64,000 nt of DNA from Flaveria trinervia. Its lineage: Eukaryota; Streptophyta; Magnoliopsida; Asterales; Asteraceae. The position numbers and the translations under genes are program-made. The notes below the pieces were generated by a model that saw nothing but the letters and a program-made list of their open reading frames with translations, made no database searches and was not told the DNA's origin. Numbering within the stretch: the stretch's first letter is position 1; every line of letters starts with the position of its first letter. Positions 9,816 to 21,700 of this stretch are shown here, piece by piece. The stretch is taken from the NCBI GenBank assembly GCA_025506515.1, contig CM046442.1, positions 111,734,491 through 111,798,490 on the forward strand, in the 5' to 3' direction.

Positions 9816-12800
9816 ATCAACATTGATTCTAACAGTTACTCTGAATTAGGTCATACACCTAAACCTCCCATGCTTAAACACAAATCTGAGTTTAAACAAT
9901 GGAGAATAAGGTTTAGAAATTATATCACAGGTGTAGATCCTAATTTTTGGATCTCAATATGTAAGGGACCACACATTCCTATTACTCTATCAACAGCTCA
10001 AGCTGCACTATACAAGACTGTTAGAATACCAATTGAAGACTTAACTCTGGATGAAGATGACTATAAGAAAATCAAAATTGATCTCAAAGCATACTCAATT
10101 TTGACTCAAGCACTCAAAATGGATGTGCTAAAAAGATTGGAAAAGTATGGAACAACTAAAGCTGTTTGGGATGCTCTCAAAATTATGTGTGAAGGAAGCA
10201 GTGAGGTTGCTGAAATTAACAAAGACAAGCTGGTCAATCAGTATGAAACCTTCCATCACACCAAAGGAGAATCCATATCAAAGTAACTGCACAGATTTGT
10301 ACAGTTGGTCAATGACTTGGAAATTATGGGTGTTTCATACAACATTAAAGAACTTAACAAAAAATGCTTCACAATCTACCTGAAAGCTGGAAGCAAAATG
10401 TCACAATGCTGAAAAGTACTCTTGATCTTGAGAGTACCACTCTAGACATTATGATAGCCAAGATTGAAGCTTTGGAACTTGATGAACGAAGCAGAAATTT
10501 GAGTGGACCAAGAGTGATTGAAGCCTACAAATTCCCTTTAGAATCACATTCTGTTGAAAATGCTTTCATCACAGAGGAAGATGACTTCATCTCATCAAGA
10601 GATCAAATGAACAATACTTGGTTCATTGCATCTCCACCATTCAATCACCCTTCAACTTCAGCTCAAGCACCAAAAGTCTCCACTGTTCCTCAAACCTCTC
10701 CAGAAGACATAAAATCAGAAGAGCAAAAGGCAACTTACAACGCCTTTATTGCAAGTTTTGAAGCATATCTAGGGGAAGACTCACTTCTGGCCACCTAATA
10801 CAAGAAGATTTAGAAGAAATAGATCCTGATGATGTTGAGGAGATGGATCTACAGTGGCAAATGGCAATGGTTGCCATGAGAGCAAAGAAATTCTTCAGAA
10901 AAGGAAGAAAGTTGAGCCTGAATGAGAACACAAAACTTGGATATGACAAATTCAAGGTAAAATGCTTCAACTGTGGCATGACTGGCCATTTCTCAAGAGA
11001 GTGCAATGCTCCTAAAAGAAACAACCATTCAAGGAACTCTCCAGGTCAATCATCATCACAGCCCAATTCAAGCTATCACTCAAACAATCAATAACAGCAG
11101 TACCATCATTCTCATCATCAACAAACATACCAGAATCAACCACAGCTGACTAATCAAGCCCATGCAAGCAGTCAGCCTTCTGCCAGTGCCCTTGTGATCA
11201 AACAAGTTGGGATATGTGACTGGAGTGTGTATGCTGAGGAAGTCAAGCCTCAATTCCAGAATCATGCTCTTATGGCTCACATCAATGATGGACCATCTTC
11301 AATGCCTACTAAGGTAAAAACTAACCTTTGTAGTGAGATATGCATAAATGAATTACAAGAGTATAGAGAACACAACCATAAATTAGCAGATAAAATTAAA
11401 GAAAAAGTGAAGTCAAAAATGATGAAGAGGGAACTAAAAAGTTTTGAAATCAAAATCAAATCTCTAATTTCTGACATAGAAAAATTGCATGGTGAGAAAT
11501 ACAATCTTGCAGCTGAAAATGAGCTACTTACTGAAAAGTTAGCTCAAGCTAAAGCTCAACAATCTATGACTGAAGTGAAACTTGAAAAGTTTCAAATGTC
11601 TTCAGTCAAGCTGTAAGAGATGCTGGATTCACAAAAGGATCCAAAGGACATGTCAGGGATTGGGTATAATCATGTCCTCCACCATACAATGACAATTACA
11701 CTGTCATGCCTGACTCTATCTCACTCTCTGAATCAATCGAACCTAAAGTTATGGAACCTAAATCAGTAGTGAAACAAGTGACAAATCCTCAAAACAAACC
11801 TGATGTTTATTTGAAACAATGAGGATAAATCAAGTTAGGACACCCAATCAAAATCAAAGAGTGCTCAGACAAGACAGTGAGTGTCATGAAACCATCAAGC
11901 CCTGTAAAAGCAATTGTACCTTTTATAAAATTCATACCATCTGTTTTACAAGGCAAAAAGAAATATGTCAAAACAGTGAAACCCAATACTGAGAGTAGTT
12001 CTGATAATGAGATTGTATCTCCACAAAATTCAAGCAAATCAAAAAAAGTTTCACTGAAAAAGAAACCAATTGTAAAACTGAGTTCAACACATAAAACTTC
12101 ATCAGACCCTCAGTCATCAAGGTTAAGGCAGGGAGATGGGTTTGATATCTGTAACAAAGAACATGTTAACCAGTTTAAGAAAGAGGTGAGAAGTAGGTTA
12201 AAGAAACAGAAACAGCCTAGACAACTGAACAAAAGTAGTGTTGTGAAACAATCTACTAAAAGGGCTGATTCTGATTCATCACCTAAAGAAAAGAAAGTGA
12301 CTCATCAAAAGAAAGTATCAGTTGAGTCACATAAGGAAAAATCTAATTCAAGAAACAAACAAATGTATTATGATATTTGTGGCATGTTCAATCACAAGAC
12401 AGATAAATGCTTCTTCAATCAATATTGTTCTATCTGTGATATGAACAATCACTCCACCAAAAATTGCTATTTCAACAAGTATTGTTCAATCTGTGACATG
12501 AACAATCATAATACATCTGATTGTTACTTTAATCAAAAGGGCTTGAGAATTCCACAACACAAGCCCATCTCGAAAACATCTACTGTGATGCATTCTGTCA
12601 GACCTCATTTTCATAATACTCAATCTAGGACACCTAGATCAACAAATGACAGAAATAACTTGAAGGATTTGAGGAAGGGTCAAAGAAATCATCTCACAAT
12701 GAAACACAAACTTGACCTTCCTAAGGAAAAACCAACTTTTGATAATGAAACTCGGGCTAAACTTTTACAAAGAAATAGAGACAAACGATTTCATTATTCA

Positions 12801-12986
12801 TCTGAATCCTTTGTAGATGTTGATGAGATGACTCGACTAATTCATTATCAAAAGTCTCCCAGAACACCTCTATCTAAATCACTATTCAGAAGGAAAAACC
12901 AGGAGGTGACTATCATGAATAGAACAGGAAACCCAAGACCATCATGGCTTGGGTTCCTTATTCTAATTAGTTCTTTTTGTTTGTAG
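9816..12986 (+). pseudogene. Element C gag, broken, with one classical and three tandem extra zinc knuckles
   Basis: Gag similarity begins near 9816, upstream of ATG 9870, and includes FKQWRIRFRNYITGVDPNFW and TKAVWDALKIMCEG. Frameshifts near 10286 and 10800 and several stops break it. A classical knuckle, CFNCGMTGHFSREC, lies near 10973. A Lys/Glu-rich coiled-coil-like part follows (11194-11616). The C-terminal part (11877-12986) is basic and holds three consecutive copies of a C-x2-C-x4-H-x4-C unit at about 12368-12530 (CSICDMNNHSTKNC is the second). The first copy has Tyr for its first Cys. The usual role is RNA packaging. Confidence 0.85.
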
Positions 12987-15900
12987 GTTCATTCACACAG
13001 GTCTAATAGCCTATGGTACGTAGACAGTGGATGCTCCCGACATATGACTGGAGATCGTTCCCTCCTTTATGATTTCAAGTACATACAAGGAACTACTGTG
13101 GCATTCGGTGGAGATTCAGAAGGTGGTAGGATTACAGGAGAAGGATCTGTGACAAACAGGATGCTGAGCTTTGATAGAGTGAATTACTGTGAACAACTAA
13201 ATTTCAATCTGCTAAGCATGTCTCGGATCTGCGACAAAAAATATTCCACTCACTTTATAGACACTCACTACTACATTCTGAAACCTGGATTTCAGATTCT
13301 TGAAGAATGGGTTGTCTTAAAGACTCCGAGGAAGAATAATACATATGTCTTAAACCTGTGTTCTACATCACCTAAGGAAGAAACATGTCTTTTGTCTAAA
13401 GCATCATTTGATGAGTCACGGCTTTGGCATAGACGTTTAGGGCACACTAACTTTAAAAATATGAACAAGTTAGTCAAAGGAAACCATGTAATTGGTCTTC
13501 CTCAAAAGAATTCAATTTTATTAATCAATGTTCGGCGTGCCTCAAAGGAAAACAACACAAATCGTCTCACAAAACCAAGCTGGTGAACACTAATAATACT
13601 CCATTGAAGTTACTTCACATGGATCTTTTGGACCGACTCATGTAATGAGTATGGGAAAGAAACAATATTGTTTAGTGATCATTGATGACTTTTCTCGATT
13701 CACATGAGTGTTCTTCCTACTTCATAAAAACGAAGTATCCCAATCATTCAAGAATTTATCACTAAAATTGAAAATCAACTTGATCTCAAAGTCAAAATAA
13801 TAAGAAGTGATAATGGTAAAGAGTTCAAAAATGAAAATATGAGTTCCTTTTGTGCAACCAAAGGCATTGCTCATCAATTCAGTGCAGCAAGAACTCCTAA
13901 CAAAATGGGGTAGCTAAAAGGCAAAATAGAACACTGATTGAAGCAGCAAGAACGATGCTAGCCGATGCTAAACTGCCAATCACCTTCTGGGCAGAAGCAG
14001 TTAATACATCGTGCTTTGTGCAAAATCGAACTCTGATTGTTAAAGAAAGTAACATGACATCTTATGAACTGATCTTTCATAGGAAACCATTTATTGGATT
14101 CCTCAAATCATTTGGTTGTCCAGTCTCAATATTAAACACACATGATCATTTGGGAAAATTTTCATCTAAGTCTGATGAAGGATTTTTTGTAGGTTATTCT
14201 TCCGTCTCAAAGGCTTATAGAGTGTTCAATCCTAGACTGAACATTATCGATGAATCTACAAATGTTCAATACAAAGAACATTCGTTCCCCAAATCAACAA
14301 ATGGTCCTGATTGGTTGTTTGATATTAACACTTTTACTAAATCATTTGACTAATTTCACATGTCTGATGCATGAAATATACATTCAGGTGATACTTCTTC
14401 AACTGTAGAAAGAAGAGATAATTATCCATTGATTCCACCTACATCTGATGAACATATGAATGAAGATGTTCCTCTTCAAGCTGATCCCATCAGACATCTG
14501 TCACAAAACCTTAGTGTTTCTTCTGAAGAAGGTCCCAGCCTGGTACCATCTCACTCAGATGACTTGTCACATGAGATCAGAAATCAAAAACAGGCTTCTC
14601 ATCCAATAGAAACTCAAGGTACATCAAAAGATGCAAGCAACCTCAGTGCTGCTGAAGATGCAGCAGTTACTAAAACAAAAGTTGACAATCTTCATAATTC
14701 AACAACAATACAAGATGAATGTGCCTCTGACCATAATGAACTGAATGTCTCCAATCTTGATGTAACTATTGCTGGTGACACCATTCCAACCACAAGAATA
14801 CACAAGAATCATCCAGTTGAAACCATTATTGGTGATCTTAATGAGAGGGTGACAAGAAGCAAGTCCAGTATTGCAAACATTTGTTTGTTCTCCTGCTTTC
14901 TATGTCAAACAGTACCCAAAAACATCAAAGAGGCACTTCAAGACAATAGTTGGATTAAAGCAATGCAGGAAGAATTGCTCCAATTCAAGAAGCAAGAGGT
15001 ATGGCAGCTGGTAGATCTTCCCGAAGGATAATATCCTATCAGTACCAGATGGCTGTACAGGAACAAGACTGATGATAGAGGGATAGTCATCAGAAATAAA
15101 GCAAGACTAGTGGCACAGGGATACACTCAGGAAGAAGGAATCGACTACGACGAAGTGTTTGCTCCTGTTGCCAGACTAGAAGCAATCAGAATCTTTCTTG
15201 CATATTCTGCGTCCATGAAATTTACTGTTTATCAAATGGATGTAAAGTGTGCCTTTCTGTATGGAAAGAATGCTGAAGAAGTCTATGTGAGTCAACCACC
15301 TGGCTTTGAAGATCCAGACTTCCCTCACAGAGTTTACAAACTTGACAAAGCTCTATATGGTCTTCATCAAGCACCAAGAAAGTAGTATGAGACTATCATC
15401 CTCTTCTTGAACATGGGTATGAAAGAGGAAAGATTGATCAGACTCTCTTCAGAAGAATAAGAGGAAAAGACATGTTGTTAGTCCAGATCTACATGGATGA
15501 CATTATATTTGGCTTGACAAACAAGCAAATCTGCAAAGAATTTGAAGATCTTATGCATTCAAAGTTCCAAATGAGTGCTATGGGGGTACTCCTTCTTTCT
15601 AGGGGTGCAAGTCCAACAAACAGCAAATGGAATCTTCATCAACCAATCAAAATATGTAAAAACCATGTTAAAGAAATTCCACTTTACTAACTATCAGTCT
15701 ATCAGAACTCCTGTGGATACTAAAGTGAAGATTGGACCTGACCCTGAAGGCAAATCAGTGGACCAGACTCACTATCGATCAATGATAGGTTCACTTATGT
15801 ATCTAACAGCCAATAGGCCTGACATTATATTTGGGTTTGTGTGTGTGTGCTAGATATCAAGCTGATCCAAAAGAATCACATGTGAACGCAGTCAAGAGGA

Positions 15901-16432
15901 TATCAGATATCTGAAGGGCAAACCAGCTCTTGGATTATGGTATCCAAAGGAAGGAGAATTTAATCTCTATGCCTACACAGATAGTGATTATGGAGGATGC
16001 AACTTCAACAGAAAATCCACTTCTAGCGGTTGTCAATTTATTGGTCCCAGACTAGTATCCTGGCAATGCAAGAAGCAGACAAATGTGTCTCTGTCCACAA
16101 CAGAAGCTGAGTATATTGCTACATCAGCATGTTACTCTCAAGTTCTCTGGATTCAAAACCAGATGCTTGATTATGGTTTTAACTTTTTGCATACACCAAT
16201 TTCTATTGACAACACAGCTGCTGTCTTTATAACTAATAATCCAGTTCAGCACTCAAAAACAAAACATATTGAGATTAGATATCATTTTTTGAGAGACTGT
16301 GTTGAAAAGGGTTTAATCAAATTGATTCAAGTACCAACTGAAAATCAATTAGCTTATTTGTTTACCAAGGCATTTGAACCTAGTAGGTTTGAATTTCTGG
16401 TTCAGTCAATTGGCATGATTAACCTTGACTAA
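12987..16432 (+). pseudogene. Element C pol: protease, integrase, reverse transcriptase, RNase H, broken
   Basis: The protease begins near 13017 with YVDSGCSRHMTGD, followed by LLSMSRICDKK. The GAG-pre-integrase domain has LWHRRLGHTNFKNMN near 13420. The integrase core has LHMDLFGP, VIIDDFSRF and RSDNGKEFKN with frameshifts, and its end (13955-14353) has FWAEAVNTSCFVQNR and GYSSVSKAYRVFN. A Ser/Asp-rich linker (14429-14900) precedes RT, which has WIKAMQEELLQFKKQEVW, ARLVAQGYTQEEGIDYDEVF and the catalytic QIYMDDIIFG near 15487. RNase H (16085-16432) has STTEAEYIA and KTKHIEIRYHFLRD. Stops at 15031 and 15384 and frameshifts near 15580 and 15850 inactivate it. Confidence 0.9.
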
Positions 16433-17390
16433 ACACTATGAAAAACATCAAGAACAATTTAAAACATCAGAAAAATCACAAAGAGAAATCAAGTTTTATG
16501 AAGAAAAGAATTCTTAGGGAAATGATATAATTACAGTCGTTATATCATTCACTGTGCTTAATTTCAAAATGTAAAAGACTGAAATGACTTACCAGATATG
16601 TTAGTAGGCTCAACTTGGAAGAAAAGATACATGCAGTGATGAATTAAAGACATATTCAATTGTGAAACACTCATCACAAAGTACAGGTCTGTATTGGCTT
16701 ATCTGAATGCATGTGTGTGTAGTAGCCAAAACACACCAGGTAATGATACTTTATGAATCGCTTTCACCACATCATGTTTTATCTTTGTTTTGTTGAGCAA
16801 AGACCTTATGAAACTTGCACATAGTGCTGATGTCATGATCCAAAAGATTTCCAATGTGGAACACATCCAAAAATTGGATGAATCAACAAAGTAATACATT
16901 CCAAGTGAAACAAAAGAATCCTATCATGGATCACCTTCCAAAGTGAAGTGAAAAGAATCCCAATGTGGATCAACATGAAAAAGGATCAAATTAAAAGAAT
17001 CCCAATGAGGATCAGTGAAAATGAGATTTCATGACTTAAGTAACCTGGTAAGAAAAGTTGTGAAAAAGTTCTACCATGCATTGTATAAGGAGGGTTCATC
17101 ATTTCATGCTTATGTGTGTGAGGTACACATTGAATAAGAAATCAACCAAAACATGATAAAAGTCATTTGCATCAAAATATCAACCAGGTATGAGTTTAAG
17201 AGGACAAACATACCTTCAATCTTCAAGTTCATAATCATGTCCATTTAATCATAAAGGATGCACATGTGTAATGTAAGATTGATATGATCCCAACAAAGAG
17301 ATTTTCTCTTCATTATTAATATTAATCAAAATAATATTCAAAAATTTTTAAATCTATAAAGTTTCTCTCCAAATGTGGACATAAACTTTA

Positions 17391-17398
17391 GGGGGAGT
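17391..17398 (+). other. Internal polypurine tract copy in element C
   Basis: AGGGGGAG is identical to the tract next to the 3' LTRs of D and E and recurs at 22809. Here it lies about 960 bp after the pol stop and is not followed by an LTR. Extra tracts of this kind have been described for Sireviruses. Confidence 0.65.
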
Positions 17399-17714
17399 AA
17401 TTAAAAAGGTTTGAGTAAGTCTAAAATTTTGTTTATTAACTTAATTTTGAAAAACAAAACAAAAAGAGTTTAGTTGGTGTTGTTGCAATAAGTTTTACCC
17501 ATATCTCAGCTTATGTAGAATCTTAGAAGCATGATAAGCCCAAGATCTGTCAAAATTGGAAAACCTGTATTAGTTGTGACATACAAGTTAATCCAAGCAA
17601 GAATTGACAACTTCAACAGCCAACTTCATAAGAAAAATCAATCAAGGACACCTCTTAATAAGATGAATAATCAATTCAATCACATTAACTTTTGATTAAG
17701 TTCAAAAGCTAATG

Positions 17715-18155
17715 TAGGTAAGTGCATTAGTTAATGCAGGTGAAGGTAACCCATGCATGTAACTAATGCGGGAACAATATTTTTTGAAGTGCAACTAATG
17801 CGGACAATAATTTTACTCTACCGCATTAGTGTGTGAAGTGAATGTGAAATTTACTCTACCGCATTGATACAGTTAACAAATGCATATGAACAAGTCTATA
17901 TCGCATTTGCTACAGTGTTGTGTTGACTTGTCAACCGCATTTGATGTAGTTGCACAGTAGGGGAATGCGGACATTCAATCAAAAATTAAACCTTCCGCAT
18001 TTGCTACAGTCACAAATGCGGATGACCAAAAGTAGTCAAATGCAGACTGTCAATGTCAAAAGTTTGTCTTCCGCATTTGCTACAGTCAACAAATGTGGAT
18101 GACCAATAATCAAACAAATTAACCTTCAGCATTTGCTACAGTGTTGACTGTATCT
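17715..18155 (+). repeat. Hairpin-motif array in the C spacer, same motif as its LTR
   Basis: Copies of CCGCATTTGCTACAGT paired with AACAAATGCGGATGACCAA, plus AACTAATGCGGA units, repeat about ten times. The core AATGCGGA/TCCGCATT is the same as in the C LTR, but flanks and unit length differ, so this is not a displaced LTR copy. The array stops about 12 bp before the TATA-like box. Confidence 0.85.
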
Positions 18156-18166
18156 GCTTGTAAACT

Positions 18167-18174
18167 TATAAAAA
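18167..18174 (+). promoter_or_regulatory. Predicted internal promoter (TATA) upstream of the C extra ORF
   Basis: TATAAAAA immediately follows the hairpin array. A plausible leader runs from about 18200 to AAG|GTATAA (intron start 18386), and an intron would end at TCTTGTGCAG|ATTAC (18695), six bases before ATG 18701. The layout repeats that of element D. There is no expression evidence; this is inference from position and signal sequences. Confidence 0.5.
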
Positions 18175-18700
18175 TTTTCAAATTGTATTATTTGACTATT
18201 TAAAGAATTCAAACGGGTCATTTAATACTTTTCAAATTTGAGAGACTTTATAGTGAGACGAGCGCAAACCTACAGTACACCACCATCAATCATCATCATC
18301 ATCATAAACATTCAAAGATTTTGTTGTGTTTCTTCTTAAAACATTCTTGTCATCGATTCAGAACCACAGTTATTTCGAAGATAAGGTATAACTTCAATAG
18401 ATTTTGAAACCAAGACCTAAGTCTCGGACTGTTAACCTAAATCAAACAATGAACCAGATAATAATGAAGAACACCAAAATCAAACTCATTAATGTGATGC
18501 AATACACATTTTCGATCTCAATAAACATATAAATTGATAGGAATTCAAATGATATTGAAAACCTTGATAATCATGTTTACTGCGAAAAACAGAGCAAAAT
18601 GAAAAAGAAAAATGTGTAACAAATCAAAGTCACATTAATAAATCAAATCAAAGTTAAAGTCAAAACTATTAACTAACACACAGTCTCTTGTGCAGATTAC

Positions 18701-21700
18701 ATGGCAAATCTTACATGGAGCAAGCTCCATAACGTCAGCGGTTATTTAAACCTGATGTGCCTGAAGCCGAAGGTCTTAGAGATATGATAAGATTCTTATC
18801 CATCACAAGGTAGCATATGCCATGACAGTGAGACCAACAATCTACGAGAATCCCATCAGGTTCTTTTGGGAATCAGCTGAAGTAGTTGATGATGATGGAG
18901 TGAGAACTCTAACTGGTAGAATCAACAATGAACTTACTCTGAGGATCACAGAAGAGTTTGTTAGAAGATGTCTGCAATTCAATGATAATGTTGATGATCC
19001 TCTTGAATTAGACGATGAGAAATAACCACATTTTTCTCTAAAATTGGTTATGAAGGGAGTTATGAAGCAAAACAGATAGTCAAAGGATTAGTGGATCTGC
19101 CTTGGAGGTTCCTAATTCATATGTTTCAACATTGTCTGTCAAAAAGAAAAACAGGATGGAATGACATTCCAGTCCTCACATCTTCCGCAATATGTGCTCT
19201 CTGCACCAACAGACGGTTTAATATGTCTGCATATGTGTTCAATGGCCTAATCTCCAACATTCAAGAAGGGTTGAGATACAAGTTTCTGATGTACCCCAGA
19301 TTCATTCAATGTCTAATCAATGAATCATTTCATGACATTGTTAATGAAGGACCTGTGCTTAACATCCCTCATTATGATGCAAGATCCTATAAGTACATCA
19401 AGAAGAAGGACCCAAGGAACTTTTACAGTGGTGCCCATTCACCCCTTCTTCCTTGGATGCTTTAACAATTATATCAAGCAGGTCAAGCTCAACCACCTCC
19501 ACAACCAATAGCACAACCACCTCCACAACCAATAGCTCAACCAACACCACAACATTCACCAATACCATCTCCAATACCATCTCCAATACCATCACCAATA
19601 CCATCACCAATACCATTACCACAACAAATACCACAACCTTCTCCACAACCATCTCTACAAACATTACCACAACCATCATCACTTTCAACTCCACAACCAA
19701 CACCACCAACAACCACTCAACCTACACCTATATCACCACATCATCAATCTCCAATATCACCACACCAATCACCTATTTCTCCTTACCAACCTTTACCATC
19801 ATCCCATGATCACCCTGATGAAATAGAAGGATCAACAAGTGCATCTAAATCATCCAAATCATCTTCTAATGAGGAGGATCATCATGATCAAACCACAGCT
19901 ATGAAAGAACCTTCTGAGGCTGCTCCTTCAGAGAGCTATGCTGAATCCAACATCAACAGGCCTGATGAAAAGGATGAATTAATCTTTGAGTTGTTACTCA
20001 AAGTGGAAAGGATGGAAAGAACCTTAAACAGGAGAGCTGGAATCATCAATGACAGAATCCTGGAACTGGATGAGAAAGAAAGTGAATTGAAAGAACTTAA
20101 AGAGAAATATGCAGCTAAAAGAAAAGAACAAGACAAGGAGATTGAGAATTTAAAAGCTGCACTAAAACACTCAAGAGAAGAAGTCAGTGGACATGTAGAT
20201 ACTCTTGAAATACAAACGATTGCAATGGAGGAACAAGAAAATATCATAGAAGAACAAGCTGATATCATCTCAAAACTTGAAAAGGAAATTGAGAGCCAGA
20301 ACAAAAGAATATCCGAGCTTGAAATGATGATCAAGATCCAAAGAACTGAAGTGAATGATGATGATGAGAAAGAAGAACAAGAAAAGGTTGATGTTGATGA
20401 CAACCAATCAGTAGATGAGAATGAAGAACAAGGAGGTGATGAAAGTCAAACTGAGATTAAAGATCAAAGTCTAGACATGGTAGTGTATTCTGGAAACACT
20501 GGTTACTCAGACTATGAAAAAGGTGAATTTGAAGAACTCTTCAGTGCACTGGATAGTTTTGCATCTGAACAATTCAGCATTGATGATGACTTTTGGGAAT
20601 TCATAAACAACCAAAGAACTGAGTCAGAGCCTATTGTCTTTATTCCCAAATCACCAGTGCCTTTGGAAAAAGAATTAACTCTGCAAATTGTCCCTGCTAT
20701 CTCATTAACTGAAGAACAAAAGGAAGAACTCAAAGAAAAGTATGAAAAAGAAAGGAAAGAAGAAACTGAAACTGAACAGAAAGAGAATGAGAAAGGTAAA
20801 ATGAAGGATCAAGAGCCAAGTACACCTAAAAAGGTACCTGAACCAGAAGAACAAACTGAAACCTCTAGTCCTCAACTTCAAACTTACTTACGAAAGAGGA
20901 AGTACTTAGCTGAAAAAGCCAAAGGTAAAAGACCAATAATTGAAGAAGAACCAGCAAAGAAACAAAAAGATGACCCAAGAAGTCTGGCAGCAATTGCTGA
21001 ATTTTTGGAAGAACATGAGCAGGCAGAAGCTCAGTTGAAAAAATTAGCTGGTGCAATTGATCTAGAAGAAGGTGAAATTGTTGGTGGATATGAAGCTGAA
21101 AAGGATGTTCTCATGGACAGTCCTATTAAAGCTGGAAAAGGCAGTGGAAGACATGGTAACCAAAGCACAAACTGATGACTTGATGATTAAAGCCATGTTT
21201 TTTATCAATCAAGGCTATGGTCCTGATAAAGTGTTTGGAATGACTTATGAGAGAATGAAGGAGGAGGAAGAGAAAGTAAAATTGTTGCTTAATCCAACAA
21301 TAGACACTGAATATGAGAAAACAATAACAAGGATACTCCAAAACATAAAGATTCATCTTTGAAGAAATCATAGGTTATGAAATACCATTGCCAAGAAGGG
21401 GTCCCCTACACAAACTGTCTCAAATGAAGAAATCATCCTCATCCCATGAATCATTATTTCCTGATCCTTATAATATGTCTGATAAGGAAATGAAGGAATA
21501 TCTCTCAAGTCAGGGATTCACAAGAAGAAGGATTGCTAACATGAAGACAAATTCTTTAAGAGCTGCAACTCTTCAATTGATCAATGAAAAGAAAGAAAAA
21601 CTCAAGAAATGGAAGAAGAATTGACAAGGACCAAACCAAGAAGCAGAGTGTCAGCTGAAGACATGTTGTTGAACCAAAAAGACCAAGAACTACTTGCCCC

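Larger units (their letters stand above)
16433..18700 (+). other. Element C pol-to-extra-ORF spacer
   Basis: This is 2.3 kb without coding sequence. In order it holds an AT-rich part with short repeated phrases (AAAAGAATCCCAATG at 16920-17005), an AGGGGGAG tract at 17391-17398, a hairpin-motif array (about 17715-18155), a TATA-like box (18167) and a possible spliced leader (intron 18386-18695) before the extra ORF. Confidence 0.7.

Noticed and set aside
17400..18690. Reading the C spacer as a 3' LTR, because it follows a purine tract and has the LTR motif
   Set aside because: Outside the short motif it does not align with 8702-9595 (different promoter and end), and the D element shows the same spacer layout well inside its LTRs.
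19398..19712. Val/Met-rich minus-strand ORF that looks like a membrane protein
   Set aside because: It is the reverse strand of the CCA-rich linker repeat, so composition alone explains it.
19453..19809. Thr/Asn-rich 118-codon ORF
   Set aside because: It is a shifted frame of the Pro/Gln-rich linker of the element C extra ORF; the frame joining the flanking domains is 19091-21175.
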